Assembly (NCBI RefSeq): GCF_019297855.1 | Contig: NZ_CP079194.1 | Span: forward strand, 3,459,501 to 3,523,500 | Source of the DNA: Gymnodinialimonas ceratoperidinii | GTDB lineage: Bacteria > Pseudomonadota > Alphaproteobacteria > Rhodobacterales > Rhodobacteraceae | Reading direction: 5' to 3' | Length of the DNA stretch: 64,000 nucleotides | Notes under the pieces: model-generated | Seen by the model: only the letters and a program-made list of their open reading frames with translations | Told to the model about the DNA's origin: nothing | Databases searched by the model: none | Made by a program: the position numbers and the translations under genes | Part shown: piece by piece, positions 1 to 9,173 of the stretch | Position numbering within the stretch: the first letter of the stretch is position 1 | Layout: every line of letters starts with the position of its first letter

Positions 1-687
1 TCGGGCAGCGTGATCGCCGACCTCGTCCGCGCCGATTTCATCGAGAACGGCAGCTATTGCGATCCGGCCGTGCTGGAGACCTTCCTGCCGCGCCCGCCCG
101 AGGCGACCTTCCGTGAGTTCGAGCTCATCGCCGCCGATCTGCCGCAACCCGACGCCACCGCGCCGGACCTCTCCTGCATCGAGGCAGATGTGGAGACCTT
201 CGACGGCGGCAGCGTCGCGGCATATGCCTATGGCATCGACGTGGACGACGGGTTCGATATCGGCGAGGCCGGGCCGGGCAGCGTGATCGCGACACTCTCC
301 ATCGGGCAGATTCTTGGCAATTTCGACGAGGGCTATGATTTCGACGAAGAGGGGCCGGGCGATATCGACGTCGTCTTCACCGGCATCATCGGCAACGGCA
401 ACCTCGATGACGCGATCAAGCTGTCGGAAGAGGACGCGGGCCACCTCTACGTGACGGCCACGGCCGTGGAGCTTTCCTCGAACGGGGGCCTCGGCCTCGA
501 CGTGGAGGAAGAGGGCGCGGGCGATCTGACCCTGACGCTGGTGGGCTCCGCCTCGGCGGGCAACGACGGCGGCGAAATGGGCGTGGAGGCGGCGCAGTCG
601 GGCAGCGGCGCGGGCAATATCTACGTGGTCGACACCGAGATCGCCGATGGGATCGAGACGGACGGTGCCACCCTTGACGCCGATTGA
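1..687 (+). CDS. Acidic glycine-rich tandem-repeat protein (5' end outside window)
   Basis: The frame is open from the first base, so the start lies upstream; 228 residues are visible. From about residue 77 the protein consists of about five degenerate repeats of 27-33 residues: an acidic run, then E-E-G-x-G-D or a variant (EAGPGS, EEGPGD, EDAGH, EEGAGD), alternating hydrophobic residues, and an N/G-rich turn. This periodicity suggests a stacked beta structure such as a beta-helix, but no named family is recognised. Two cysteines lie in the N-terminal part seen here. The gene ends 184 bp before an ABC transporter operon on the same strand, with a dispersed repeat between them. Cell-surface or secreted location is a guess from composition. 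Confidence 0.7.
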   Translation, partial: SGSVIADLVRADFIENGSYCDPAVLETFLPRPPEATFREFELIAADLPQPDATAPDLSCIEADVETFDGGSVAAYAYGIDVDDGFDIGEAGPGSVIATLSIGQILGNFDEGYDFDEEGPGDIDVVFTGIIGNGNLDDAIKLSEEDAGHLYVTATAVELSSNGGLGLDVEEEGAGDLTLTLVGSASAGNDGGEMGVEAAQSGSGAGNIYVVDTEIADGIETDGATLDAD

Positions 688-710
688 GGCGCGCGCGGAG
701 AGGGCGGGAT

Positions 711-736
711 TGAGTTGTATTTACCAAGATGAAGGA
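711..736 (+). repeat. Dispersed intergenic element, copy 1 (tail only)
   Basis: Contains GAGTTGTAT, a short variable spacer and CCAAGATGAAG, the conserved tail of an element found ten times in this window. The palindrome and hairpin seen in full copies are not recognisable here. It lies between two plus-strand genes and reads in their direction. Confidence 0.75.
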
Positions 737-871
737 GCGGTTGCGCGCGCCCATCGGCGGGCCGCTTTGGCGCGGGCGGTGCGCGGCGGGGCGGGTGCCT
801 TCGGGGATCGGGCGCTGCGCGGCTCGGCAAGGCCTATGGCCCATCGCGCGCGAGGGAAGTAACGTCGCCCC

Positions 872-1813
872 ATGACCCGCTACCTCCTTTTCCGCGCCCT
901 CTCGTTGAGCCTCAGCCTCGTGGTCGCCAGCATCGCCATTTTCGCGGTGATCGAGGTCATCCCCGGCGACCCCGCCGCCTTCATGTTGGGACTGAACGCG
1001 ACCGAGGAGGCCATCGCCAATTTGCGCACGGAACTGGGCCTCGGCGGGGGCATGGTGCAGCGCTACCTCGCCTGGGTTTCGGGGATGCTGACGGGGGATT
1101 TCGGGACTTCCTACAATTATCGCGTGCCGGTGGCGGAGTTGATCGCGGACCGGGTCTGGGTCTCGGTGCCGCTGGCATTGATGGCGCTGGTGCTGTCGAC
1201 GCTGATCGCCGTGCCGGTGGGGGTACTGGCGGCGGCGAACCGGGGGCGATGGGGCGATTTCCTGACCATGACCACGACGCAACTGGGCATCGCGGTGCCG
1301 AACTTCTGGTTCGCGATGTTCCTCGTGCTGCTCTTCGCGGTGCAGCGGCAGTGGTTTCCCTCGGGTGGGTTTGCCGGGTGGGACACGCCGGGGGCGGCGC
1401 TGCGGTCGCTCACCCTGCCCGCCGTGGCGCTGGCGCTGCCGCAGGCGGCGATCCTCGCGCGGGTCATGCGCTCGGCCCTGATCGAGACGCTGGACCAGGA
1501 TTACATCCGCACCGCCCGCGCGAAGGGGCTTTCGCCGCGGCAGGCGATCCTGCGCCACGCTCTGCGTAACGCGCTGATCCCGGTGCTGACGATCATCGGG
1601 TTGCAGTTCAGCTTTCTACTGGCCGGCGCGATCATCATCGAGAACGTCTTTTACCTGCCGGGGCTTGGCCGGTTGATCTTCCAGGGCATCACGCAGCGCG
1701 ACCTCGTGGTGGTGGAGAGCGTGACGATGCTCCTGGTTTTCGCCGTCATCGTCGTGACCTTCCTTGTCGATATCGCCTATGCGATTGCCGACCCGAGGCT
1801 GCGCCGCACATGA
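872..1813 (+). CDS. Peptide-type ABC transporter permease, DppB/GsiC family
   Basis: A 313-residue inner-membrane permease with an N-terminal membrane segment followed by a periplasmic loop and about five further membrane helices. The cytoplasmic coupling (EAA) loop is visible around residues 208-238 (D-Y-I-R-T-A-R-A-K-G-L). Length and order fit the first permease of dipeptide/oligopeptide importers. It overlaps the next permease by 4 bp. No substrate-binding protein gene is seen beside it in the window, so the ligand cannot be inferred directly; downstream aldehyde dehydrogenase, SDR and DmpA-type peptidase suggest a small peptide or amide. Confidence 0.93.
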   Translation: MTRYLLFRALSLSLSLVVASIAIFAVIEVIPGDPAAFMLGLNATEEAIANLRTELGLGGGMVQRYLAWVSGMLTGDFGTSYNYRVPVAELIADRVWVSVPLALMALVLSTLIAVPVGVLAAANRGRWGDFLTMTTTQLGIAVPNFWFAMFLVLLFAVQRQWFPSGGFAGWDTPGAALRSLTLPAVALALPQAAILARVMRSALIETLDQDYIRTARAKGLSPRQAILRHALRNALIPVLTIIGLQFSFLLAGAIIIENVFYLPGLGRLIFQGITQRDLVVVESVTMLLVFAVIVVTFLVDIAYAIADPRLRRT

Positions 1814-2634
1814 AGCGCCTGCCCCCTGCCCTGATCATCGGCGCGCTGATCACCGCATTCTTCATCGTGGTGGCGCTGATCTCGCTGGTCTGGACGCCCT
1901 ATGACACCACGCGGCTGTCGATCCCGGACCGTTTGCAGCCAGCCTCCGCCAGCCATTGGTTCGGCACCGATCAATTCGGGCGTGACCTTGTGTCGATGCT
2001 GATGGAGGGGACCCAGACCTCCATCGCGGTGGCGCTGGTGGCGGTGGGCATCGGGGTGGGCGTGGGCGTGCCCCTGGGCCTCGCGGCTGCGGCGAAGAAG
2101 GGCTCGTTTCTCGACGAGATCATCATGCGCGGCAACGACCTGGTCTTCGCCTTCCCGTCGCTGGTCATCGCGATCCTGATCACCGCCGTCTGGGGGCCCT
2201 CGGCGACCAATGCGATCCTCGCCATCGGGATCTTCAACATCCCCGTTTTCGCCCGCGTCGCCCGCGGTGGGGCGCTGCCGATCTGGACGCTGGATTACAT
2301 CCTTGCCGCGCGGACCGCCGGCAAGAGCCGCGCCCGGATCAGCGCCGAGCATATCCTGCCAAACATCGCCAACCTGCTGATCGTGCAGGCGACAATCCAA
2401 TTCTCGCTCGGCATCCTCGCCGAGGCGGGTCTGTCCTACGTGGGCCTTGGCGCGCAGCCGCCCACTGCTTCGCTTGGCAAGATGCTCGCCGATGCGCAGA
2501 CGATGATCTATTCCCACGCGCAATTGGCGCTCCTGCCCGGCCTGTCGATCGTGCTGCTGGTTCTTGGGCTGAACCTTGTGGGCGACGGGCTGCGCGATGC
2601 GCTCGACCCGCGGCTGCGGAGGGCGCGGGAATGA
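1810..2634 (+). CDS. Peptide-type ABC transporter permease, DppC/GsiD family
   Basis: A 274-residue permease, partner of the preceding DppB-type protein. It has an N-terminal membrane helix, the family-typical periplasmic H-W-F-G-T-D-Q-F-G-R-D segment, five more helices and an EAA loop (D-Y-I-L-A-A-R-T-A-G). The start overlaps the upstream stop and its own stop overlaps the ATPase start (ATGA), the tight translational coupling expected for one importer complex. Confidence 0.93.
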   Translation: MKRLPPALIIGALITAFFIVVALISLVWTPYDTTRLSIPDRLQPASASHWFGTDQFGRDLVSMLMEGTQTSIAVALVAVGIGVGVGVPLGLAAAAKKGSFLDEIIMRGNDLVFAFPSLVIAILITAVWGPSATNAILAIGIFNIPVFARVARGGALPIWTLDYILAARTAGKSRARISAEHILPNIANLLIVQATIQFSLGILAEAGLSYVGLGAQPPTASLGKMLADAQTMIYSHAQLALLPGLSIVLLVLGLNLVGDGLRDALDPRLRRARE

Positions 2635-4202
2635 TCGACGTCCGGGGGCTGTGCCTCGATATCGGGAAGCTGCGGATCCTCGACGGCGTCTCGCTGAGCA
2701 TCGAGGCGGGCGAGATCTTCGGGCTGGTGGGTGAGAGCGGCTCGGGCAAGTCGATGACGGCGCTGGCGCTGATGGGGCTGCTGCCGCGTTCGGTCAGCAC
2801 GCGGGGCGTGGCGCAGGTCGATGACGTGGACGTGCTGGCGCTGGACGAGCCCGCGATGCAGAATCTGCGCGGCAATGACATCGCGATGATTTTCCAGGAG
2901 CCGATGACGGCCCTGAACCCGGTGCAGACGATCGGTGATCAGGTGGCCGAGACGCTGCTGATCCACGGTGCCGCCACCCGCGCCGAGGCGCGCGCCATCG
3001 CCCGCGACCGGCTCGACCGGGTGGGGCTCTCGCATATCGCGCTCGACCGTTACCCGCATGAGCTTTCGGGCGGGCAGCGGCAGCGGGTCTGTATCGCCGC
3101 CGCCATCGCGCTGCATCCGAGGCTGCTGATCGCGGATGAGCCGACCACGGCGCTGGATGTCACCACGCAGGCGCAGATCCTCGAATTGCTGCGCGAGCTG
3201 GTGGCGGAGGAAGGGATGAGCCTCCTGCTGATCACCCATGACCTCGCCGTGGTGGCGGACATGGCCGACCGTATCGCGGTGATGCAGAAGGGGCGGATCG
3301 TGGAGCAGGGCGTCACGGCGGAAGTGCTGCGGGCGCAGGCGCATCCCTATACGCGCAAGCTCTTCGCGGCCTCCTCGCACCAGCCCGAGCGGACGGCGGC
3401 GCAGGCGCCCGATGCGATCCTGTCGGTGCGCGACGTGCATCGCCATTTTCCCGGCGCGCGCCAGGGCTTTCGGCGCGGCCCCCCGGTGCGCGCGGTGAAC
3501 GGGGTCTCCTTCGAGGTGCAGCGGGGCGAGAGCCTGGGGCTGGTGGGTGAGAGCGGTTGCGGCAAGTCGACCCTGACGCGCGCGATCCTCGGGCTCGATC
3601 CTGTAACCTCGGGCGAGATCGTCCTGAACGGCCATGGCGTCAGCCCGCAGATGCCCCGCGCCCTGCGCGCCGATGTGCAGGTGGTGTTCCAGGACCCCTA
3701 CGGCAGCTTCAACCCGCGCTGGCGGGTCGACCGGATCGTGAGCGAGCCGTTCTACCTGCTGCCCGATCCGCCCGAGCGCGGGCCGGCGGTGGCAGAGGCC
3801 CTGCGCGCGGTGCAGCTGTCGCCGGAGGATGCGCTGAAATACCCCCATGAATTCTCGGGCGGGCAGCGTCAGCGCATTGCCATTGCCCGCGCCCTGATCA
3901 CCCGGCCGAAGCTGCTGGTGCTCGACGAGGCGGTGAGCGCGCTGGACGTCTCGGTGCGGGCGCAGATCCTCGACCTGCTGGCGCAGTTGCAGCAGGACTT
4001 CGGCCTGAGCTACCTCTTCATCTCCCACGATCTGAGCGTCGTGCGTGCGATCACCGACCGCGTGCTGGTGATGCAGGCCGGAGAGATCGTCGAGCAGGGC
4101 GCGACGGAGGCTATTTTTACCGACGCGCAGCATCCCTACACGCAGGCCCTTCTGGCCGCGGCCCCCCTTCTACCCGGAGCCCCCCATGAACATCTGGTTT
4201 GA
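2631..4202 (+). CDS. Fused double ATP-binding subunit of peptide ABC importer (DppD-DppF/GsiA type)
   Basis: A 523-residue protein carrying two complete nucleotide-binding domains. Domain 1 has Walker A G-E-S-G-S-G-K-S near residue 34 and signature L-S-G-G-Q-R-Q-R near 143; domain 2 has Walker [10 protein letters not shown] near 305 and signature F-S-G-G-Q-R-Q-R near 406. Each ends with the oligopeptide-transporter C-terminal segment (H-P-Y-T). Fusion of the two ATPases in one chain is as in GsiA and YejF. It powers import through the two preceding permeases. Its end overlaps the aldehyde dehydrogenase start by 17 bp. Confidence 0.95.
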   Translation: MIDVRGLCLDIGKLRILDGVSLSIEAGEIFGLVGESGSGKSMTALALMGLLPRSVSTRGVAQVDDVDVLALDEPAMQNLRGNDIAMIFQEPMTALNPVQTIGDQVAETLLIHGAATRAEARAIARDRLDRVGLSHIALDRYPHELSGGQRQRVCIAAAIALHPRLLIADEPTTALDVTTQAQILELLRELVAEEGMSLLLITHDLAVVADMADRIAVMQKGRIVEQGVTAEVLRAQAHPYTRKLFAASSHQPERTAAQAPDAILSVRDVHRHFPGARQGFRRGPPVRAVNGVSFEVQRGESLGLVGESGCGKSTLTRAILGLDPVTSGEIVLNGHGVSPQMPRALRADVQVVFQDPYGSFNPRWRVDRIVSEPFYLLPDPPERGPAVAEALRAVQLSPEDALKYPHEFSGGQRQRIAIARALITRPKLLVLDEAVSALDVSVRAQILDLLAQLQQDFGLSYLFISHDLSVVRAITDRVLVMQAGEIVEQGATEAIFTDAQHPYTQALLAAAPLLPGAPHEHLV

Positions 4203-5631
4203 CCCCTCCCTCCTCTTCATCGACGGCACCTGGCGCGCGGCCTCGGGCGGCGAGACGCTGCCCGTCGTCGACCCCTCCACCGGGGCCGAAATCACCCGCA
4301 TCGCGCGGGGCAGCGCGGCCGATGTGGATGCCGCCGTGGCCGCCGCCGAAGGGGCGCTGGCAGGCGCCTGGGGGGCGATGACGGCGGCCGAGCGGGGCCG
4401 CGTGCTGTTCCGGTTGGGGCAGCTGGTGCTCGACAATGCCGAGGCGCTGGCGGCGATGGAATCGGCGGACGTGGGCAAGCCCCTGTCGCAGGCGAAGGCC
4501 GACGTGACGGCGCTGGCGCGCTACTGCGAGTTCTATGGCGGGGCCGCCGACAAGCTGACCGGCGAGACCCTGCCCTTCAACGCGGGCTTCACCGTCTACA
4601 CCCTGCGCGAACCCCACGGGGTGACGGGACACATCATCCCCTGGAACTACCCGATGCAGATCATCGGCCGCTCCATCGGTGCGGCGCTGGCCACCGGCAA
4701 CGCCTGCGTGCTGAAACCGGCGGAGGAGGCCTGCCTGACGGCGCTGGCCTTCGCCGACCTGGCGCGTCAGGCGGGGTTGCCAAAGGGGGCGCTGAACGTG
4801 GTGCCGGGACTGGGCGCGGAGGCCGGCGCGGCGTTGAGCGCGCATCCGGGCGTGCGGCATCTGTCGTTCACCGGCTCGGTGGCCACCGGGCGGCGGGTGC
4901 AGGTGGCGGCAGCGGAGAACATCGTGCCGGTGACGCTGGAATTGGGTGGCAAGTCGCCACAGATCGTCTTCGCGGACGCCGACCTCGACCGGGCGCTGCC
5001 CTTCCTCGTGAACGCGGGCATCCAGAACGCGGGCCAGACCTGCTCGGCCGGCTCCCGCATCCTCGTGCAGCGGGAGATCCACGACGCGCTGGCGGAGCGG
5101 CTGGCGGCGGAAATCGCGGCGCTGAGCGTGGGGCCGGCGGGCGACGATCCGCGGGTGGGGCCGCTGGTCTCGGCCCGGCAGAAGGCCATCGTGGAGGGGT
5201 TTTTGGCACAGGCTGACGCGGGCCAGGTGCTGGCGCGGGCCGACCTGCCGGAAGGCTTGCCCGAGGGCGGCAATTACATCGCGCCGGTGCTTCTGGGGCA
5301 TATTCCGCCGGAGCATCCGCTGGCGCAGGAGGAGATCTTCGGCCCGGTTCAGGTGCTGATCCCCTTCGAGGACGAAGAGGATGCGGTGCGGATCGCTAAT
5401 GGCACGAAATACGGCCTCGCCGCCTCGGTCTGGAGTGCCGACGGCGGGCGGCAGATGCGGCTGGCAAAGCGGCTGCGCGCGGGACAGGTGTTCCTGAACA
5501 ACTACGGCGCGGCGGGGGGCGTGGAATTGCCCTTCGGCGGGGTCGGCCACTCTGGCCATGGGCGCGAGAAGGGGTTCGAGGCGCTTTACGGCTTCACCAC
5601 GTTGAAGACGGTGGCGGCCCACCACGGGTGA
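4186..5631 (+). CDS. NAD(P)+-dependent aldehyde dehydrogenase
   Basis: A 481-residue cytosolic ALDH-superfamily enzyme oxidising an aldehyde to the acid. The general base is Glu252 (L-E-L-G-G-K-S-P) and the catalytic cysteine Cys286 (G-Q-T-C-S-A-G-S-R), with the usual 34-residue spacing. The P-W-N-Y-P cofactor motif and the C-terminal L-P-F-G-G-V motif are also present. The chosen ATG is preceded by CGGAG and lies inside the end of the transporter ATPase gene, implying one transcript. Substrate unknown; position suggests it handles an aldehyde derived from the imported compound. Confidence 0.95.
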   Translation: MNIWFDPSLLFIDGTWRAASGGETLPVVDPSTGAEITRIARGSAADVDAAVAAAEGALAGAWGAMTAAERGRVLFRLGQLVLDNAEALAAMESADVGKPLSQAKADVTALARYCEFYGGAADKLTGETLPFNAGFTVYTLREPHGVTGHIIPWNYPMQIIGRSIGAALATGNACVLKPAEEACLTALAFADLARQAGLPKGALNVVPGLGAEAGAALSAHPGVRHLSFTGSVATGRRVQVAAAENIVPVTLELGGKSPQIVFADADLDRALPFLVNAGIQNAGQTCSAGSRILVQREIHDALAERLAAEIAALSVGPAGDDPRVGPLVSARQKAIVEGFLAQADAGQVLARADLPEGLPEGGNYIAPVLLGHIPPEHPLAQEEIFGPVQVLIPFEDEEDAVRIANGTKYGLAASVWSADGGRQMRLAKRLRAGQVFLNNYGAAGGVELPFGGVGHSGHGREKGFEALYGFTTLKTVAAHHG

Positions 5632-5653
5632 GGTGTTTGGCGCGTTTTGGGAT

Positions 5654-5720
5654 GGGGGGGCCAGCCCCCCACGCGCTTGAGGCGCGCTCCCCCCGGAGTT
5701 GTATCGGCCAAGATGAAGGG
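5654..5720 (+). repeat. Dispersed intergenic element, copy 2 (full)
   Basis: Order on the plus strand: G/C palindrome (G-rich arm, CCAG, C-rich arm), a second inverted repeat CGCGC...GCGCG, then CCCCGGAGTTGTAT and GCCAAGATGAAG. It sits between two co-directional genes and reads in their direction. Confidence 0.85.
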
Positions 5721-5809
5721 GGAGCGGCCTGTGTGGCGGCGGGGGCATGGACGGCCCTCGGGGAGGCGGATAGCCTTCGGTGTGATTGCGATGGAAAGGG
5801 AGCGTGGGA

Positions 5810-6550
5810 ATGCGGCTTGAGGGGAAGACGGCGGTTGTGACGGGGGCGGCTTCGGGCTTCGGGGCCGGGATCGCGCGGATATTCTCGCGCGAGGGGGCGT
5901 CCGTCATGGTGGCGGATTTGAACGAGGAGGCCGCGATCAGGATTGCCGACGAGATCGGCGGCGCGGCGATCCGCGCGGACGTGTCGAAGGCCGCTGACGT
6001 GGCGGAGATCGCGCGGGCCGCTATGGACCAATGGGGGCGGATCGACGTGTTGGTGAACAACGCGGGCATAACGCATCTGCCGATGGCGATGGAGGAGGTC
6101 GAGGAGGCGGAGTTCGACCGGGTGCTCTCGGTCAATGCCAAGTCGGTCTACCTCACCGCGCGGGAGATCGTGCCGCATATGAAGGCGGCGGGGCGCGGCG
6201 CGATCCTCAACATCGCCTCGACGGCCGGCTTGTCGCCGCGGCCGAACCTGAGCTGGTACAATGCCTCCAAGGGGTGGATGATCACCGCGACGAAGAGCAT
6301 GGCGGTGGAGCTGGCGCCTGCGGGCGTGCGGGTCAATGCGCTCTGCCCGGTGGCTGGCGAAACGCCGCTCCTGTCGAGTTTCATGGGCGAGGACACGCCG
6401 GAGATGCGGGGCAAGTTCCTTGCGACGATCCCCCTCGGGCGGTTCAGCCAGCCCGAGGACATGGGAGAGGCGGCGGCCTTCCTGTGCTCGGAGGCGGCCT
6501 CGATGATCACCGGGGTGGCGCTGGAAGTGGACGGGGGGCGCTGCATATGA
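5810..6550 (+). CDS. SDR family NAD(P)-dependent oxidoreductase
   Basis: A 246-residue classical short-chain dehydrogenase/reductase. The cofactor motif T-G-A-A-S-G-F-G is at residues 11-18, N-N-A-G at 83-86, and the catalytic triad Ser137, Tyr150, Lys154 (Y-N-A-S-K) is intact. The start was placed at 5810 because GGGAG lies seven bases upstream; an in-frame TTG eight codons earlier lacks this. It resembles 3-oxoacyl-ACP reductase/glucose-dehydrogenase-like SDRs, but the substrate cannot be told. It probably belongs to the same catabolic group as the upstream aldehyde dehydrogenase. Confidence 0.93.
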   Translation: MRLEGKTAVVTGAASGFGAGIARIFSREGASVMVADLNEEAAIRIADEIGGAAIRADVSKAADVAEIARAAMDQWGRIDVLVNNAGITHLPMAMEEVEEAEFDRVLSVNAKSVYLTAREIVPHMKAAGRGAILNIASTAGLSPRPNLSWYNASKGWMITATKSMAVELAPAGVRVNALCPVAGETPLLSSFMGEDTPEMRGKFLATIPLGRFSQPEDMGEAAAFLCSEAASMITGVALEVDGGRCI

Positions 6551-6575
6551 GCGCGGCGCGGGCGAGACGTGTGCG

Positions 6576-6908
6576 ATGACGGATTACGCGCGCCATGACT
6601 TGCCGGCGGATATCGCCGTCTTCGCGGGGGAGTTCGCCGATCAGCCCTCGGTTTTCGCCTACCTGTGGGAGGTCGCGCCGGGATTGGACTTGGGCCAGGT
6701 GGACGTGATCCAGACGCGCCACGCGGCACGGTTGCGGGCGCATTTCGACGGTGAGACGGCCGCGCGCCTGGCGGCTTTGGGCGGCACACTGGTCGTGGTG
6801 CGGCCGGGGGCCTACGAGGGGTTGGACTGCCCGGTACCCGACGGCGCGCCGCTGCGGGCGCTCGGCATGTTTCGCGGGACGGTGCCGCATTTGAGGGTCG
6901 TGACATGA
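6576..6908 (+). CDS. Hypothetical protein, 110 aa
   Basis: Not recognised. The product is a soluble-looking 110-residue protein without signal peptide, membrane segment or cysteines. It starts 26 bp after the SDR gene and overlaps the start of the DmpA-type peptidase gene by 4 bp (ATGA), so it is coupled to genuine genes and has matching codon usage. The sequence V-D-V-I-Q-T-R-H-A-A-R-L-R-A-H-F-D-G-E and the hydrophobic strand G-T-L-V-V-V-R-P-G-A are its most structured parts. The context suggests a role in the same peptide/amide pathway. Confidence 0.7.
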   Translation: MTDYARHDLPADIAVFAGEFADQPSVFAYLWEVAPGLDLGQVDVIQTRHAARLRAHFDGETAARLAALGGTLVVVRPGAYEGLDCPVPDGAPLRALGMFRGTVPHLRVVT

Positions 6909-7891
6909 TGCAACCGGGGAAGAGGAACCTGATAACCGATGTGGCGGGCCTGCGGGTCGGCCATGCGGCGGATGCGGGTGTGAAGACCGGGGCGACCGTG
7001 CTGGTGGGCGACGCGCCCTTCACCGCCGGGGTCCATGTCATGGGCGGGGCGCCCGGCACGCGGGAGACGGACCTGCTGGCGCCCGACAAGACGGTGCAGC
7101 AGGCCGATGCGCTGGTGCTTTCGGGCGGCTCGGCCTTCGGGCTCGACGCGGCCTCGGGCGTGGCGGATGCCCTGCGCGCCGCCGGGCGGGGCTTCGCGGT
7201 GGGCGACCAGGTGGTGCCGATCGTGCCGGCGGCGATCCTGTTCGACCTGATCAACGGGGGCGACAAGGACTGGGCCGAAAACCCCTACAAGCAGCTCGGG
7301 CGCGAGGCATTGGCGGCGGCGGGCGCGGATTTCGCGCTCGGCTCCGTGGGGGCCGGGACCGGGGCGCTGACGGCGGACCTGAAGGGGGGGCTCGGCTCGG
7401 CCTCCTTGCGGATCGGGCGTCATACCGTCGGTGCGCTGGTGGCGGTCAATGCGCTCGGTCGGGTGACCGTGGGGGACGGCCCGTGCTTCTGGGCCGCGCC
7501 CTTCGAGATGGGCGGAGAGTTCGGCGGGCGCGGGATCGCGAAGAGCTTCGATGTGGGTGCCCTGCCCCCGGTGAAGGGCGGTGACGCGCGCAACACGACG
7601 ATTGCCATCGTGGCCACGGACGCGGCGCTGAGCCAGGCGCAGGCGACGCGGTTGGCGGTGGCAGCCCATGACGGCATGGCGCGGGCGATCTTTCCGAGCC
7701 ACACGCCGATGGACGGTGATCTTGTCTTTGCAGCCGCGACCGGGGCGGTCCCGCTGGAGAGCGAGGCGGACCTGCTGATGTTGGGACATGGCGCGGCGCT
7801 CTGCCTGTCGCGGGCCATCGCGCGCGGGGTCTTTGAGGCCTCGGCCGCGGCGGGTGACGTGATGCCGACCTATCGCGACAAGTTCGGCTGA
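6905..7891 (+). CDS. P1/S58 family peptidase (DmpA-like aminopeptidase)
   Basis: A 328-residue member of the DmpA / L-aminopeptidase-esterase family, N-terminal-nucleophile enzymes that cleave themselves and remove N-terminal residues or beta-peptides. Family features seen: an N-terminal N-L-I-T-D-V-A-G-L-R-V-G-H start, G-G-S-A-F-G-L-D-A, G-S-V-G-A-G-T-G around residues 146-153, K-G-G-L-G-S-A-S shortly after (the region where family members self-cleave), and V-A-V-N-A-L-G. I could not fix the exact nucleophile by eye. Last gene of the plus-strand run that starts with the peptide importer. Confidence 0.9.
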   Translation: MMQPGKRNLITDVAGLRVGHAADAGVKTGATVLVGDAPFTAGVHVMGGAPGTRETDLLAPDKTVQQADALVLSGGSAFGLDAASGVADALRAAGRGFAVGDQVVPIVPAAILFDLINGGDKDWAENPYKQLGREALAAAGADFALGSVGAGTGALTADLKGGLGSASLRIGRHTVGALVAVNALGRVTVGDGPCFWAAPFEMGGEFGGRGIAKSFDVGALPPVKGGDARNTTIAIVATDAALSQAQATRLAVAAHDGMARAIFPSHTPMDGDLVFAAATGAVPLESEADLLMLGHGAALCLSRAIARGVFEASAAAGDVMPTYRDKFG

Positions 7892-7915
7892 GCGCAGACC
7901 CGTCGCCTGAGACGC

Positions 7916-7944
7916 AAAAGGCCCCGCCGATCCGGCGAGGCCCT
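7916..7944 (-). terminator. Rho-independent terminator of the F0 ATP synthase operon
   Basis: Read on the minus strand, a GC-rich stem of about ten pairs (GGCCTCGCCG, loop, CGGCGGGGCC) runs into TTTT, 22 bases after the atpF stop. It can also act on transcripts from the converging peptidase gene. Confidence 0.8.
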
Positions 7945-7965
7945 TGCAGGTTCTTCAAGCGAAGC

Positions 7966-8535
7966 TCAGTTCAGCCGGCGGCCGACTTCCTCGATCGACT
8001 CGTCGATCAGCTTGTTCTGATCGGCAGAGCTGGTGTTCTTGGCGATCACCTCGGCCGCGGCGGCGATGGCCACGGAGGCGGCGCGGTCGCGGACCGAACG
8101 GTTGGCCTTGGTCACGGCGCTGGCGATCTGGTCCTCGGCCGCGGCGAGGCGGCGGGTGATCGAGCGGGCGATGTCGTCCTTGGCCTGCACGGCAGCGGCT
8201 TCGGCGCTGGCGCGGGCGTCGGCGACGATGCGGGCGGATTGCTCTTCCACTTCGCGGGCCTTGCGCTCGTAGGAGGCGAGCATGGTCTGGGCTTCTTCGC
8301 GCAGGCCACGGGCCTCTTCGAGGTCAGAGCGGATGCCCGCGGCGCGGTTGTCCAGCATGCCCATCAGCATCTTCGGCACGCCGAAGTAGAACAAGACGGC
8401 AAGGAACAGCAGGAAGCCGAGGAACACGATCCAGTCGGTGTTGCCCAAGGAGGGCGACAGCAACCCGTGCGGGGCGTCTTCTGCGGCGAAAGCGGGCGTG
8501 GCAGCCATCGCGATGAGAACGGTCAAATAACGCAT
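7966..8535 (-). CDS. atpF: F0F1 ATP synthase subunit b
   Basis: A 189-residue stalk subunit of ATP synthase. It begins with a hydrophobic signal-like stretch ending A-F-A-A, then one membrane helix (about residues 35-54), then a long Ala/Glu/Arg-rich coiled coil that forms the peripheral stator linking F0 to F1. It is the last gene of the F0 operon and follows the b' gene by 4 bp. Having both b and b' genes is usual in Rhodobacterales and cyanobacteria, where they form a heterodimer. Confidence 0.95.
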   Translation of the reverse strand: MRYLTVLIAMAATPAFAAEDAPHGLLSPSLGNTDWIVFLGFLLFLAVLFYFGVPKMLMGMLDNRAAGIRSDLEEARGLREEAQTMLASYERKAREVEEQSARIVADARASAEAAAVQAKDDIARSITRRLAAAEDQIASAVTKANRSVRDRAASVAIAAAAEVIAKNTSSADQNKLIDESIEEVGRRLN

Positions 8536-8539
8536 GGTC

Positions 8540-9079
8540 TTACCCTCTCACACGGTTGGCGACAGCAGCATCGATCGCAGCGGTGTCGACGTCCTGGCCC
8601 GGCCCGAGGGCGCGGACGATTTCAGCGGCGACGTCGCGGGCGACCTCTTCTGCCGTGGCAACTGCCCCGGCTTCGATTTCGGCGATCCGGGCTTCACCCT
8701 CGGCGGTCTGGGCCGCGATCTGGGCGTCTGCCTTGTCGATCTCCACCTGTAGTTGCGCCTGGATCTCCTCGCGGGTCTCCTGGGCAATCTTGGTGGCTTC
8801 AGCCCGCGCGTTGGCGAGGGCCGCGTTGTAGCTTTCTTCCGCCTCAGTTGCCTGACGCTTCAGATCTTCGGCTGCAGCCAGATCATTGGTCAACGTGCCT
8901 TGGCGCTCTGCCAGCACCGCGGAAATACGGGGCAGGGCAATTTTCGCCAGCACGAAGTAGATGGCAACGAGGGTCAGAACCAACCAGAAGATCTGGTTGT
9001 CGAAGGTCCCGATGTCCAACTGCGGCATGCCAGAGGCTTCGGGCGCGCCGTGGCCTGCAATTTCGGCTTCGTCAGCCAT
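8540..9079 (-). CDS. atpG: F0F1 ATP synthase subunit b'
   Basis: A 179-residue stalk subunit. After an N-terminal acidic tail there is a membrane helix ([16 protein letters not shown]) followed by P-R-I and a charged coiled coil. Unlike the following b subunit it has no cleavable-looking signal. The position between atpE and atpF is the standard place for b'. The symbol follows the alphaproteobacterial usage in which atpG (or atpX) is b'; it is not the gamma subunit. Confidence 0.93.
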   Translation of the reverse strand: MADEAEIAGHGAPEASGMPQLDIGTFDNQIFWLVLTLVAIYFVLAKIALPRISAVLAERQGTLTNDLAAAEDLKRQATEAEESYNAALANARAEATKIAQETREEIQAQLQVEIDKADAQIAAQTAEGEARIAEIEAGAVATAEEVARDVAAEIVRALGPGQDVDTAAIDAAVANRVRG

Positions 9080-9173
9080 GGTGTTCCTCCAACCGGAATG
9101 CGGGGTGTTACGGTGGCGCGCCCTCCACCATGGGACAGCGCGCCGAACGTAAGGATCTTAGATGCGTGTCGTC

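Noticed and set aside
416..1558. A 380-codon minus-strand frame spanning the end of the repeat protein and the first permease
   Set aside because: It crosses two real plus-strand genes and an intergenic repeat and has shadow composition.
2508..4133. A 541-codon minus-strand frame
   Set aside because: Antisense to the double ABC ATPase with all its motifs.
4117..6141. A 674-codon open frame on the minus strand
   Set aside because: Antisense to the aldehyde dehydrogenase, repeat copy 2 and part of the SDR gene; arginine/proline/glycine/histidine-rich translation typical of shadow frames.
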